A DNA stretch of 64,000 nt, taken from assembly GCA_027489455.1 (NCBI GenBank), contig JAIXZR010000028.1, positions 1 to 64,000 of the forward strand, read 5' to 3'. Both the position numbers and the translations under genes were made by a program. The DNA comes from Rubrivivax sp. (GTDB lineage Bacteria > Pseudomonadota > Gammaproteobacteria > Burkholderiales > Burkholderiaceae_C). Below are positions 28,757-37,402 of the stretch, in pieces (the stretch's first letter is position 1; each line of letters begins with the position of its first letter). The notes below the pieces were generated by a model, which was given only the letters and a program-made list of their open reading frames with translations, was not told the DNA's origin and did not search any database.

Positions 28757-30180
28757 TTCTTCAGGTCGATTTCGTAGTCATTGCCGCTGTAGGCGGGGTT
28801 GTCCAGGCGAGCGGGCAGCTTGCGTACGGAGAGGTCGCCGCCTGCGCTGCGAGCGGCCTCGACGGCCTGCATGGCGCGAATGACGTCACGGGCGCTCTCC
28901 GTGGGCAGCGCTGAAACGCGGATGGGATGCCGGAACAGGCGCAGGTCCGTTCGCAGCTTCTCGGCCACCAGCTCGTTGGGGATGGAAAACGCTTCCGACT
29001 CCGCGCGTGCCATCGCAGCGGCCAGGCGCTCTTGCCGGCTGGCTCGGGGGCGGACCGTGACGGTGACCGCCTTCCGGCGCTGCGTGGCCGTCCGCAGCTT
29101 GAAGCTGGCGGGGTCGAGCAGCCGAACCTCGGCCGTGGTGAGCTGGTCGCCGATGCGGGAGAGAAAGCGGTCCTGCGCGTCCTTGGGCGACTCGGACACC
29201 TTCTGGATGGCCGCGAGGTAGGCGTGGCGAGTCTGCCCCGAGCGCAGCATCATCGACTGCAGCGCCAGGCCATTGACGCGCTTCATGTACGTCTCCATCG
29301 CCTTGACGAAGCCCGGCTGCTTCGACTCGCAGGCTGCGTCGACGATGTCTTCGATGCGGCTGAGCAGCCAGTCGTAGACCGAATTCCCGGCGTGCTCCTT
29401 GGCGGCCCAGTGCGCGATGTCGTGCAGTTGCTCGTCCATGCGCTTGAACTTGGCGTCAGGCACCGCCCGAAGCCTCTCGAGGTTCTGCTGGATAGCCTGG
29501 CGGTTGAGCATCGCGTTGTCGGACGTCAACTGCTTCGAGTACTCCCGCTGGAACCGGTCCAGAAAATCGACGAACTCGCCCCACTGCGTGTGTACCGAGG
29601 CGTTTTGCATCAGGTGGCGGACGAGACCCTGGAAGTAGTCGATGCCCTCAGTCAGGTCTTCAATGACCTTCTCGGCGTACTCGTAGGCGTCCACGATGTC
29701 GTGCGCGTCACCACGACCGGAGAGGGCGGCATCCAGGGCGTTCCGGCAGCCGCGCATGTTTCGTTGCCGGCTGCGGCTGGGGCGGTCCAGCGCCCAAAGG
29801 GCCTCCGAGAACAGCTTGCCAGCACGCGAGAAGCGGAAGGCTGTGACCAGGCCATGCCTGTCTGCAAACTGCTCCAGCCATCCATCGGCCAGCAGGGTGC
29901 GGATGAGAAGGCTTGTCAGTTGTTGCGGGTCGTCGGCTTCTGGGGCGTTGAACTCGTCCTGCTCAGCATCCGGCGCCGCCTGGTCAAGGTGCTCACGCAC
30001 GACCGGAAAGAGCAGTTCACGCAGCGCATCACGGGTGAGGTTGTGTGCATAGTCCGCAGCTGGGCCGTGAAGGCGTTCATAGAGCGCCCTCAGGCAGGCC
30101 ACGACCAGCTCACGGCGGGAGCTGTTCAGAGGCCGGAAGAACTTGCAGCGTTCGTTCTCGAAGAAGGCGGCCGCGGTCAT
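28753..30180 (-). CDS. jetA: Wadjet JetA, MukF-like kleisin
   Basis: A 475-residue protein. The N terminus FFENERCKFFRPLNSSRREL followed by a winged-helix-like region matches the JetA family (DUF5716 as I recall). The middle is long-helical (NALDAALSGRGDAHDIVDAY, then KVIEDLTEGIDYFQGLV), and the C terminus is basic and then winged-helix-like (FRHPIRVSALPTESARDVIRAM). This is the MukF equivalent bridging the SMC heads. The start overlaps the stop of the small ribbon-helix-helix gene. The mixture of JetA and JetB family features means I do not assign a Wadjet type number. Confidence 0.85.
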   Translation of the reverse strand: MTAAAFFENERCKFFRPLNSSRRELVVACLRALYERLHGPAADYAHNLTRDALRELLFPVVREHLDQAAPDAEQDEFNAPEADDPQQLTSLLIRTLLADGWLEQFADRHGLVTAFRFSRAGKLFSEALWALDRPSRSRQRNMRGCRNALDAALSGRGDAHDIVDAYEYAEKVIEDLTEGIDYFQGLVRHLMQNASVHTQWGEFVDFLDRFQREYSKQLTSDNAMLNRQAIQQNLERLRAVPDAKFKRMDEQLHDIAHWAAKEHAGNSVYDWLLSRIEDIVDAACESKQPGFVKAMETYMKRVNGLALQSMMLRSGQTRHAYLAAIQKVSESPKDAQDRFLSRIGDQLTTAEVRLLDPASFKLRTATQRRKAVTVTVRPRASRQERLAAAMARAESEAFSIPNELVAEKLRTDLRLFRHPIRVSALPTESARDVIRAMQAVEAARSAGGDLSVRKLPARLDNPAYSGNDYEIDLKK

Positions 30181-30374
30181 CGGGCGCCTTTCTTCGCCTC
30201 AGGCGCTGGGTCGCCAGGTTCTACCTGAAGCTTCTTGGCATACAGCCTGACCATCACTTCGAACATGTTGGTCAGGCTGCGGTGCTCTTCGGCGGCGCAG
30301 CGCTCCCAGAGGTCGCGGACCTCGGGGGTCATCTTTAGTGTCGTCGCGGAGGTCTTGGATTTGGGGCGTGCCAT
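30177..30374 (-). CDS. Small ribbon-helix-helix (Arc/CopG-like) regulator, first gene of the defence operon
   Basis: A 65-residue basic protein. Residues 12-50 have ribbon-helix-helix spacing: a short strand (ATTLKMTPEVRDL), helix A (RDLWERCAAEEHRS) and helix B (LTNMFEVMVRLYAKKL). It is the first gene of the eleven-gene operon, and its stop overlaps the jetA start. A near-perfect palindrome over the likely promoter starts about 47 bases upstream of its ATG. These points together suggest it represses its own operon. An accessory subunit role in Wadjet cannot be excluded. Confidence 0.7.
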   Translation of the reverse strand: MARPKSKTSATTLKMTPEVRDLWERCAAEEHRSLTNMFEVMVRLYAKKLQVEPGDPAPEAKKGAR

Positions 30375-30409
30375 CGGTTCAGAGGTCCTTTCAGCGGGAT
30401 AGCGAAGCG

Positions 30410-30436
30410 CCTTATATACCTAACGGATATACGTTA
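30410..30436 (-). promoter_or_regulatory. Putative operator and promoter of the defence operon
   Basis: A palindrome TAACG-N6-CGTTA lies at 30421-30436 (TAACGGATATACGTTA). Immediately downstream on the minus strand is TATATAAG, a possible -10 element. This is the only AT-rich tract in the region. It sits about 40 bases before the RHH start, the expected place for an autorepressor site. Confidence 0.5.
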
Positions 30437-30437
30437 T

Positions 30438-30993
30438 CAGGGTGAGACTGCTTCGGCGTCCTTTGAACTGGTGGAGTGGCGGCGACGGATCGAAAGAACG
30501 ATTGCGCTCGAGGGCCAGTACCCGCAAAGAGCGAAATGTTGGGTGCTGGCCGGCTCACCGGATGAGCCACTACTGCGCGACCAAGCAGCGGTAGCCGCGC
30601 AGTGCGGCTTCCAGAGTGGTTCCATGCTGAAGTCCGGGCTTCCGATGTTCGACTGTGTTCGACATGTCGCCGCACATCACTCCCGTCTTTGGAACCACAG
30701 TTGGCACTGCCGCCCGAAGAGCGCTGCCGATGGCTTGGGGTGATCCACAAGGACAAGCGCGCCAGGTCCAAGCTGTTCGCGGCAATGACATGCATAAGGC
30801 TGCTGATTCGGGCGATTGACCCAACTTCGTTCCCGCGTACCCGCTGGTTTCGCTGTAGGCTGCCGGGTTAGTTGAGGGCTGGGAGAGTCTGCCGCTGTGG
30901 TCCGCATAGGGTGCGGCCTCCAGGTGTGCTACGCCCCCTGCCTTCGCTGGCCGCGCCGTGGGACCGGCCCATCTCGGCACCAGTCCCTCTTCG
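30438..30993. other. 556-base gap upstream of the defence operon
   Basis: No intact gene is supported. The plus strand from about 30450 to 30870 has gene-like composition but is split: one frame reads VLAGSPDEPLLRDQAAVAAQ and, after a frame change near 30690, another reads LALPPEERCRWLGVIHKDK. Neither belongs to a family I recognise and there is no clear start. It may be a decayed gene. The left edge carries the operon promoter. Confidence 0.3.
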
Positions 30994-32649
30994 TCAAGCG
31001 GAGGTTGCGCTCCACGTCTGCGGCGACTTCAAGGCAGCCAGCTTCTCGAAGAACAGTGTGCCGTGGTGCAGCGGCATGCCCTTCATGCTTTCCAGGCGAC
31101 CGGAGCCACCGGCGTAGCGGACTTGGGTCGTTACGACAACAGCGACATCCATCGCCTTGAGCTCGTCGAGAAGCTCCTGAATGTGGGCTGCCAGGTGTGG
31201 CTCATCGATGGGCTCTTCGGCACCTTCGAACCCTTCGGTCGGCTTGCCGAACGGCCCAGCGCTGAGCTGCAACAGCTCCACGTACTCCTGCAGCGACTCG
31301 GCGATGCGGTTCACCTCGTTGAGCTCGGCACCCTGCAGGCGCTCGCCGAAGATGCGGCGCCACACATGGGTCTGCTTGAGGGCAGTCAGGAACGTAGCTC
31401 CGTCCTCGATGCGGTACCCGATGCCATCCTGCTTCTCTTCCGGGAGCAGGGCGTTGGGGCTGGCCAGGCCGAGCGCGCCCGACAAGAGCGGAACGGCGGA
31501 CTCATGGGCGAAGCCGTACTTTCGGATTCGCTGAACAGCATTGAGGGCGAGGCCCGACAGCGACGCGAGCTGCTTCGGCGAAAGATTCGCTTCTCGCATC
31601 GCGACGTCGAGTGCTGCCTTGCTGACGGGGAAGTGGTTCTCGACGTCCTCGGCCCGCTGCACGCCAGTCATGACTCGGCCGAAGTGCTGGGTTGCGTTGC
31701 CGCCATTCATGCGGCGCAGCCGCGCCAAGCGGGTCAGCAGGCCGTTCAACTGTGCCGGCGCCAGGCCTCCAGGCACGTGCCGTTGGTCGGTGTTCGAGGT
31801 CCACAGTGGCTTGAGCTCAATAGGCCCTTGGTCAGAGTCGAAGCGCAGAACGTCACCAACCAGGACTGTGTTCGGGAGCGCCCGAAAGCTGTCGAGTACA
31901 GGCAGCAGCTCCAGGTCAGCCCAGCACGTCACAACGTCGCCGGTTTCGACGCGCCGCACCTCCGGGCAGAGGTAGTAGTGCGGAGGAAGCGTCGTACTGC
32001 GCATGGAATTGACGACCAGCAGGCCTGGGTAGGTGTACTCCAGGGTGCGAATGAGGCGGTCGCAGAAGGCCCGCGACTCCGTGGGAGGCAGTTTGCCGAG
32101 CTCAGTTCGGTCGCCCAAGCCCGCAAACCTGCAGAGCCGGAAATCGAGCCACGGCGCCGTCGGGTGCTCGAACTCGACCACGAGCATTTGCTCTCCGATG
32201 CCCAGGGTTGCGAGCGCCACCGCCTCTGCCGTCGGCCAGGCTGCCTCCAGCAGCTTGAGCAGGTGATCGGTCGCTTCGGACATCGAGGGGAACAGCTGGA
32301 TGCCGCCTGCTTTCTCGCCGTCCATGCTGGTCAACAGGCCGTAGTGAACGCGCTCCTGATGGGCGTCGAAGGGCAGGTCGGCCTGGAGCTTTCGCATCCA
32401 GTTCGGCTTGCCGCACATTCGAGCAAGTGCCTCGAGCGCGTTGCTGTGCTTGATAACGACGCCATGGGCGGCGAGGGCGGCGACTAGCTTGCGGCCAAGT
32501 AGTTTGGACTCGCCCGGCTTGTGCAACTCGATGGAGCGGCAAACGTTCTGAGCCGCGGTGTCGGACAGCGGTTGCTCGCGCGCAGCGAGGAACTCGCGCA
32601 GACGCGCCGCCTGTTCCGGGAGAGAGAGTGTCGAGACGATAGAAGCCAC
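30994..32649 (-). CDS. Unknown protein with N-terminal Glyoxalase_8-like segment and central HTH-like region
   Basis: A 551-residue protein of unknown function. Residues 35-75 (VVIKHSNALEALARMCGKPN followed by WMRKLQA) resemble the small domain seen at the N terminus of plasmid-borne glyoxalase-superfamily-like proteins. Around residue 350, ANLSPKQLASLSGLALNAVQ looks like a Cro/C1-type helix-turn-helix. No catalytic motif is seen. I chose the GTG at 32649 because GGAAGGA sits just upstream, while the frame's earlier codons are Arg-rich and unlike the rest. It is on the same strand as the defence operon but 600 bases upstream, so it probably has its own promoter. It is cargo of the transposon. 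Confidence 0.6.
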   Translation of the reverse strand: MASIVSTLSLPEQAARLREFLAAREQPLSDTAAQNVCRSIELHKPGESKLLGRKLVAALAAHGVVIKHSNALEALARMCGKPNWMRKLQADLPFDAHQERVHYGLLTSMDGEKAGGIQLFPSMSEATDHLLKLLEAAWPTAEAVALATLGIGEQMLVVEFEHPTAPWLDFRLCRFAGLGDRTELGKLPPTESRAFCDRLIRTLEYTYPGLLVVNSMRSTTLPPHYYLCPEVRRVETGDVVTCWADLELLPVLDSFRALPNTVLVGDVLRFDSDQGPIELKPLWTSNTDQRHVPGGLAPAQLNGLLTRLARLRRMNGGNATQHFGRVMTGVQRAEDVENHFPVSKAALDVAMREANLSPKQLASLSGLALNAVQRIRKYGFAHESAVPLLSGALGLASPNALLPEEKQDGIGYRIEDGATFLTALKQTHVWRRIFGERLQGAELNEVNRIAESLQEYVELLQLSAGPFGKPTEGFEGAEEPIDEPHLAAHIQELLDELKAMDVAVVVTTQVRYAGGSGRLESMKGMPLHHGTLFFEKLAALKSPQTWSATSA

Positions 32650-33057
32650 GGGGTGTTCCTTCCGTAGGTTGGGCCTGCGGAACTCGCGGGTGGCGCTGCG
32701 CGTTGCCGTGCGAGCCCACATCGGACCTCACGGAGGAATCACTCGTAGCCGCCGGGCGGCTGGTCTCGCTCGCCGGATTTAGCCGTGCCGCTTTCGCGGT
32801 GCGCAACTGACAGGCCCCGGGGTGGCCTTGGTGCGGATTGAGCCACGACGACGGGTGGTCTGTCAACGTGCCACCTTCACGCCCACTTCTGCCCCGTACT
32901 GCATGCGGTGACTACCCGCTGGTGGAGCGCGCACCCGGCTCTGCCGCGTGAAGCCGCGCGCCCGTTCGTACCTCACGCTCTTCGGGATCCTTGGGCGCGG
33001 GGGCTGGGGCATGTCCTCGGACGGGTAATCGCCTTGATCGACAGCGTCAGTAATCAG

Positions 33058-33731
33058 ATGCCGGATGCGCCGCTATTCCTGACTAGCATTGTCGTCCTGT
33101 CATGTGGTCTGAGCGCTGGTCTGCCGACCAGAGGATTTGGCAGCCACTGGCCGGGGTATGACTCGCTCTCCCGCGACGACAAAGAGGCCAAAGTCTCGGC
33201 TGAGCATCTGCGAGTGCTGCAATTTGGCAGTCGCTGGAACCTGGTTTTGCGGCTTATTGGCATGAAGCAGATTGCGGCGCCCATCGGTGCCGATGGTCGA
33301 CCCGCCAAAGGTGGTTGGGGCGGGGTTGAGTCGGAGGCTCACAAAGCATTGAAGCGGTATGTGCTCGGTCATCCGCAACTGCTCAGTGCGGCGGCTGACT
33401 GGGACGCGCAGGAGGAATTCGCACTTCGCTCAGCTGACGAACTGGACGTGATGTTCAGGCCGGACCGTATCTGGATCGGCGTCGAGGTTAAGTCCAAGGT
33501 CTCCGACGGCAACCCCAACGACTACGAACGAGGGATCTAGCAAGCGGTGAAGTACCGCGCGGTGCTGGAGGCAAAGGCGCACATTGACCAACCACACGAT
33601 CCGCCTGAAGTTCACGTGGTGCTTGTGCTTGAACGGCAACCCCCCCTGAGTACCGTGGGGTCGCAGGCGCTCTCGGCGTGAAAGTAGTCGAACGGGTGTC
33701 TGCCGAAGACGACACAGCGACGCACAAGTAG
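33058..33731 (+). pseudogene. PD-(D/E)xK nuclease-like gene with a nonsense codon and a frameshift
   Basis: The frame reads ESEAHKALKRYVLGHPQLL, then ADELDVMF and WIGVEVKSK, the Asp / ExK layout of PD-(D/E)xK nucleases. It ends at TAG 33538, after DYERGI. The same frame continues as QAVKYRAVLEAKAHIDQP, where a Tyr codon would be expected at the TAG. A run of seven C's near 33640 then shifts the frame, and coding resumes as EYRGVAGALGVKVVERVS to a stop at 33729. Two independent small lesions indicate a recently inactivated gene or, less likely, sequencing errors. The start is uncertain; the frame is open back to 32908. The bases from 32650 to 33057 hold only the divergent promoter region as far as I can see. 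Confidence 0.6.
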
Positions 33732-33847
33732 CATTTCCACATTGGCCTCGTTCTGCGCCAGTGGGCGGATACGGTTCAGGCCTCGTGGCCTTCGGCGGCT
33801 TCTGACGCCCTTGCGATATTTCGTTGCGGCGTGGACTATGTCGGAAG

Positions 33848-35611
33848 ATGGCTGCCGACTTGTTCCCTCGCGCTGACTCGCTGCTGGACTGGCTTCCAGG
33901 GGAGTCCCTTTTCAGCCTGTGCAGCAGGCACCACAGGCTATGGGGACACAGCCTCTCCTCGCGCTCAACCGAGAACCTGTTTGGCGGTAGCCGACTGGGG
34001 ACGCAACACGACTTCCCCAGTGCGCTGGACAACTTTGCCGCTCGGACAGAGGGGCGGCTTGGGACTGCCCAAGAGACCGCTCGCGACCGGACACTGCTTC
34101 GTTTCTATCGACCTTTCCTGCCTCAGTCAGAATTGGACCACGTCATCTGGGCGATGCGCGGCCCAGCCGTTGCACACCTCAAGTTTCGCTTGGGCCTGTT
34201 GACCAGTCGCTTCAGGGCCAACCACCCCTTGAAGGCTTGCGCGGCCTGCATGCAGAACGACCTTGAAGAGCATGGCTGGGTCTACTGGCACCTCGTTCAC
34301 CAGTTTCCGGGCGTTTGGTTCTGTCCTACGCACAGCGTGCCTCTGCGTACATCACGGCTCAAGTCGACCGGCGTTGAGCGCTTCCTCTGGCACCTCCCAA
34401 GAACGACACAACTGGTTGACTCGTGGCCGCCTAGCAATGCCGATCCAAGCGCGGCGCTGTTGCGCCTGTCCAATCTGACGGTCGCTCTGGTGGGGGCCGA
34501 CCGTGAAGTCGGGTGGCTGGGTGCGGACTTGGTACAGAGCACGCTCCGAGCGCGGCTCAGGGAGCGAGGGTGGTTGACGCCTTCCGGGAACACCCGACTG
34601 ACTGAAGCGGCCAACGACTACCTCCAGCATTGCTCACAACTTCGTGGGCCTGAGGAGCTAAGCGGCCTCCCTGCCACGAACGATGAAGCTAAGGTGCAAA
34701 TCGGACGGTTGATCAGACCTTTGCGCTCGGGCGTCCACCCCATCAGATTGTTGGTGGCCATCGATTGGCTCTTCAGCGACGCCAGTGACTTTCAGGCGAT
34801 GCACACAATGCCTCCCGGTGCCGCAGTTGAACCAAGCGCAGCTGACGGCGTGCGCCAGGGGGAGGATGTGGCGAAGGACGACGCGCGCCGCATGCAGCTG
34901 GCCGAGCTGTTGAAGTCGGGGGCGTCGGCGACAGCAGCGGCAAAGCAGCTCGGCATCGATGTTGCGACGGCCATGGCTTGGGCCGCTTCTGGCGGTGTTC
35001 AGGTGCGGCGGCGGCCCAAGGTACTGAAGCCAGCGGCGCGCGTCTCGTTGGTGCGATGCCTTCGCCGAGGCATGGACAAGGTCGATGCTGCCGGGCGCCA
35101 CGGCATCTCCGTCGAGACCGTCACACGCCTCTTGCACACGGAGGTCGGTTTGCATGCGGCGTGGAAGGCCGCCAGGACCGCAAGGGCGCAGCGCATGGCT
35201 CGCGCTGCCTGGACAAAGCTGCTGATGGCCCATCCGGGCATCGGCGTGAAGGTGCTGCGATCAATGGATCCGGCCAGCTACGCCTGGCTATACCGGAACG
35301 ACCGGCCTTGGTTGACGGAGCACACACCAGCCAATGCCGCGGAGATGACAACACTTCGGCAGAGCCCAGTGCGATGGGACGAGCGGGACCGGTCGCTAAG
35401 CGTGGAGGTAGAAAAAGCCGTGGAACGCCTTGCGGGATCTGGCCGGAAGTTGCAGCTTTGGCAAATCTTCCAGGCGGTTCCCCAACTCAAACCCAAGCTC
35501 GCCGTGCTGCACCGACTGCCACTGACTCAGCAGGTTCTCGAGAGGGCGCTCGGGCGACGTCTGGCCCGCAAGCCACCCGACATGCTTCAACTGGAGCCAC
35601 CAGCCACTTGA
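33848..35611 (+). CDS. tnsD: TnsD-like target-selection protein (TniQ family)
   Basis: A 587-residue TniQ-family protein. The N terminus has the family pattern LLDWLPGESLFSLCSRHHRL. A zinc-binding motif CAAC...FCPTH (about residues 128-160) with the intervening GWVYWHLVHQFPGVWFCPTH is characteristic. The C-terminal half carries helix-turn-helix repeats (GASATAAAKQLGIDVATAMA and VDAAGRHGISVETVTRLL) and the TnsD-type YAWLYRNDRPWL segment. Size and C terminus fit a DNA-reading TnsD that recognises the glmS end, which agrees with the insertion site. I take the ATG at 33848; a TTG at 33824 would add eight residues. Confidence 0.85.
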   Translation: MAADLFPRADSLLDWLPGESLFSLCSRHHRLWGHSLSSRSTENLFGGSRLGTQHDFPSALDNFAARTEGRLGTAQETARDRTLLRFYRPFLPQSELDHVIWAMRGPAVAHLKFRLGLLTSRFRANHPLKACAACMQNDLEEHGWVYWHLVHQFPGVWFCPTHSVPLRTSRLKSTGVERFLWHLPRTTQLVDSWPPSNADPSAALLRLSNLTVALVGADREVGWLGADLVQSTLRARLRERGWLTPSGNTRLTEAANDYLQHCSQLRGPEELSGLPATNDEAKVQIGRLIRPLRSGVHPIRLLVAIDWLFSDASDFQAMHTMPPGAAVEPSAADGVRQGEDVAKDDARRMQLAELLKSGASATAAAKQLGIDVATAMAWAASGGVQVRRRPKVLKPAARVSLVRCLRRGMDKVDAAGRHGISVETVTRLLHTEVGLHAAWKAARTARAQRMARAAWTKLLMAHPGIGVKVLRSMDPASYAWLYRNDRPWLTEHTPANAAEMTTLRQSPVRWDERDRSLSVEVEKAVERLAGSGRKLQLWQIFQAVPQLKPKLAVLHRLPLTQQVLERALGRRLARKPPDMLQLEPPAT

Positions 35612-35626
35612 ATGCAAGAGAATGCG

Positions 35627-35644
35627 GATATGTATCGTGATATG
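35627..35644. promoter_or_regulatory. Direct repeat upstream of the HTH gene
   Basis: GATATG-TATCGT-GATATG is a 6-bp direct repeat with a 12-bp period, ending 8 bases before the HTH start. It is AT-rich in an otherwise GC-rich context and overlaps the likely core promoter. Binding by the adjacent HTH protein is inferred only. Confidence 0.35.
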
Positions 35645-35652
35645 CTTTATGC

Positions 35653-36015
35653 ATGTTAGATGCAGCCACTGTCGCGCGCGCCCTCAGGGCAGGTGAAATC
35701 TGCCGGGAGCATGGGATCACGCAGGCTCAGATCGCCGAGGCGGTCGGCGCCAGCCAGTCGCAGGTGAGCCGGATCCTGTCCGGGCACGGACTCCGCCAGT
35801 CCAGGCTCCTTGAGGAGGTCTGCCTCTACATTGAGCGATTTTCTGGCGGCGTCACAGCGGATGCCGTTCGAGGCAACGCTGAACTCGTCGAGGCGATTCA
35901 GGCGGCCTGGGATGGGTCGGCATCGCACGCCCGGGCACTGTCGACAGTCATCCGCTCGCTCTCGTTGCTGAGCCCAAAGGGCGATGCCATCAGGAAGGCG
36001 GGCAGCGATGATTGA
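35653..36015 (+). CDS. Small HTH (Cro/C1-type) protein between the two tniQ genes
   Basis: A 120-residue protein with an N-terminal helix-turn-helix: EICREHGITQAQIAEAVGAS then QSQVSRILSGHG, a Cro/C1 layout at residues 15-45. The rest is helical, with no known domain. Its stop overlaps the start of the second tniQ by 8 bases, so the two are coupled. It probably regulates transposition genes, as Xre-type regulators do near Tn7-like elements, but it could also take part in targeting. No ribosome-binding site is obvious, and the transcript may be leaderless. Confidence 0.7.
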   Translation: MLDAATVARALRAGEICREHGITQAQIAEAVGASQSQVSRILSGHGLRQSRLLEEVCLYIERFSGGVTADAVRGNAELVEAIQAAWDGSASHARALSTVIRSLSLLSPKGDAIRKAGSDD

Positions 36016-37387
36016 GGCAGACCTCATCCGGCTGGAGGCGCTGCCAGATGAGTTTGACAGTTCCTACTTGGGCGCGGTGATGCGATGCAACGGCTATCGC
36101 ACGGCTCCCGAGGCCGTCCAGGCCATGACTCGCTGGGCTCGGCGCCACGAGAACATCCAAGAAGACATCACCTGTGTCGAACTGTTGAGCCGAGTGGCCG
36201 GCATCGAGCCCGTTTCCTTTGTGCGGCAGCACACCACTCTGCCGTTCAGGCGCGGAATTACCTCCTATCAGCACTCACTTGAACACGGGAGTCCGGCAAA
36301 TCGGCAGATCCTGCGCCTTTCAGCGATGCGAGTGGCCCGCCAAGGAGCCTACCTCTGCGAAGACTGCGTCAAGTCGGACCAGGTAACCCTCGGTCGCAGT
36401 TACTGGCGACGGGCGCATCAGCTTCCGGGCATCTATTGGTGTGCCAAGCATCGACTGACGCTCCGATTGGTCGAGGCCGAAGACGCTTTTCTTGCTGCAC
36501 CTTCGGCATGGCTTCCTGAATCCCAGGAGCTCGGACAACCATGGGTCCAAACCTCGAGCCGTCACCCGATGATTGAGCGCTTTGCACAAGTCTGCCTTGG
36601 CCTTCTTGATACGCGCAAACCCATTGCAGTCCGGGCTGCACGCAACGTATTGCAGGTGCCAGCACGTCAAGCCGGACTCCGCATGCACGCCAGCGGCAAG
36701 AAGACCTGCACTGAACCCTTGCTCAGCGACAGGATCGCATCGGCTTTTCCCTCCGAATGGCTTGAGACGATTCTTCCTGGACTAGCCAGCAAACCGACCG
36801 GCGCCATCGTGAGCCAGGTCGACGGCGTCCTATGGATGTCCAACTCGGCATCCTCTTCAGTCGCCTACGCGATGGCGGCTTGCGTGCTCTTCGGGTCTGC
36901 AGACGAGGCGCTGCGCAAGTTCATGGCGGCAGACAAGAACCATGCGATAACTCCGCAGAAGGATGCTGCGCCAGCCGGTCCGGACGTCGATGCGCTTCGT
37001 GCCCTATACATCAAAGGCCGGGGCAGCTACGGCTTGGCGAATCGCTCATCCGGAGGAGGCCAGTACCGCGTCCGCAAATGTCTCGGCGAGATCGGGCTGC
37101 CCACAATGGCTTTGAAAGGGGGCAGATCAATGCTGACCGCCGCGCGGGCCTTGCTGCTCGAAGAACTGGACCTTATGGAGTCGGCTCAGGCTGGCGGAGT
37201 TACCGAAGGCGAGCTCTTGGAGCTGATCAGGCGAACGGCCGCTCCTTTGATCGCTGCCCTGAAAGAAATGGACACAGCGGACGCGACCCCTGGGCGTGTG
37301 ACGCGACGGCGCCCATCCATGCCCAATTGCGTCAAAAGTCCCCGTGCGACGTCGGGCCGGACACGAAGGCAAGAGGCAACCAGCTAG
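36008..37387 (+). CDS. Second TniQ-family protein
   Basis: A 459-residue TniQ protein. The N terminus SSYLGAVMRCNGYRTAPEAV matches the family start pattern. A zinc motif CEDC...YWCAKHRLTL is at about residues 117-150, with the intervening YWRRAHQLPGIYW typical of TniQ. The C-terminal half (RSSGGGQYRVRKCLGEIGLP) could be a DNA-binding region. It is shorter than TnsD and probably serves a second target pathway. I chose the ATG at 36008 because AGGAAGG lies upstream and it overlaps the HTH stop; the longer frame starts at 35984. Confidence 0.82.
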   Translation: MIEADLIRLEALPDEFDSSYLGAVMRCNGYRTAPEAVQAMTRWARRHENIQEDITCVELLSRVAGIEPVSFVRQHTTLPFRRGITSYQHSLEHGSPANRQILRLSAMRVARQGAYLCEDCVKSDQVTLGRSYWRRAHQLPGIYWCAKHRLTLRLVEAEDAFLAAPSAWLPESQELGQPWVQTSSRHPMIERFAQVCLGLLDTRKPIAVRAARNVLQVPARQAGLRMHASGKKTCTEPLLSDRIASAFPSEWLETILPGLASKPTGAIVSQVDGVLWMSNSASSSVAYAMAACVLFGSADEALRKFMAADKNHAITPQKDAAPAGPDVDALRALYIKGRGSYGLANRSSGGGQYRVRKCLGEIGLPTMALKGGRSMLTAARALLLEELDLMESAQAGGVTEGELLELIRRTAAPLIAALKEMDTADATPGRVTRRRPSMPNCVKSPRATSGRTRRQEATS

Positions 37388-37402
37388 CCTTGCCGGCGCT
37401 GA

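Noticed and set aside
30560-30640. AAQCGFQSGSML resembling the second helix-turn-helix of AraC regulators
   Set aside because: The rest of the AraC domain is missing in all frames, so the likeness is probably chance.
30570-30980. Minus-strand open frame in the gap upstream of the defence operon
   Set aside because: Arg/Ser/Pro-rich composition, no motif, no ribosome-binding site; it is probably the shadow of decayed plus-strand sequence.
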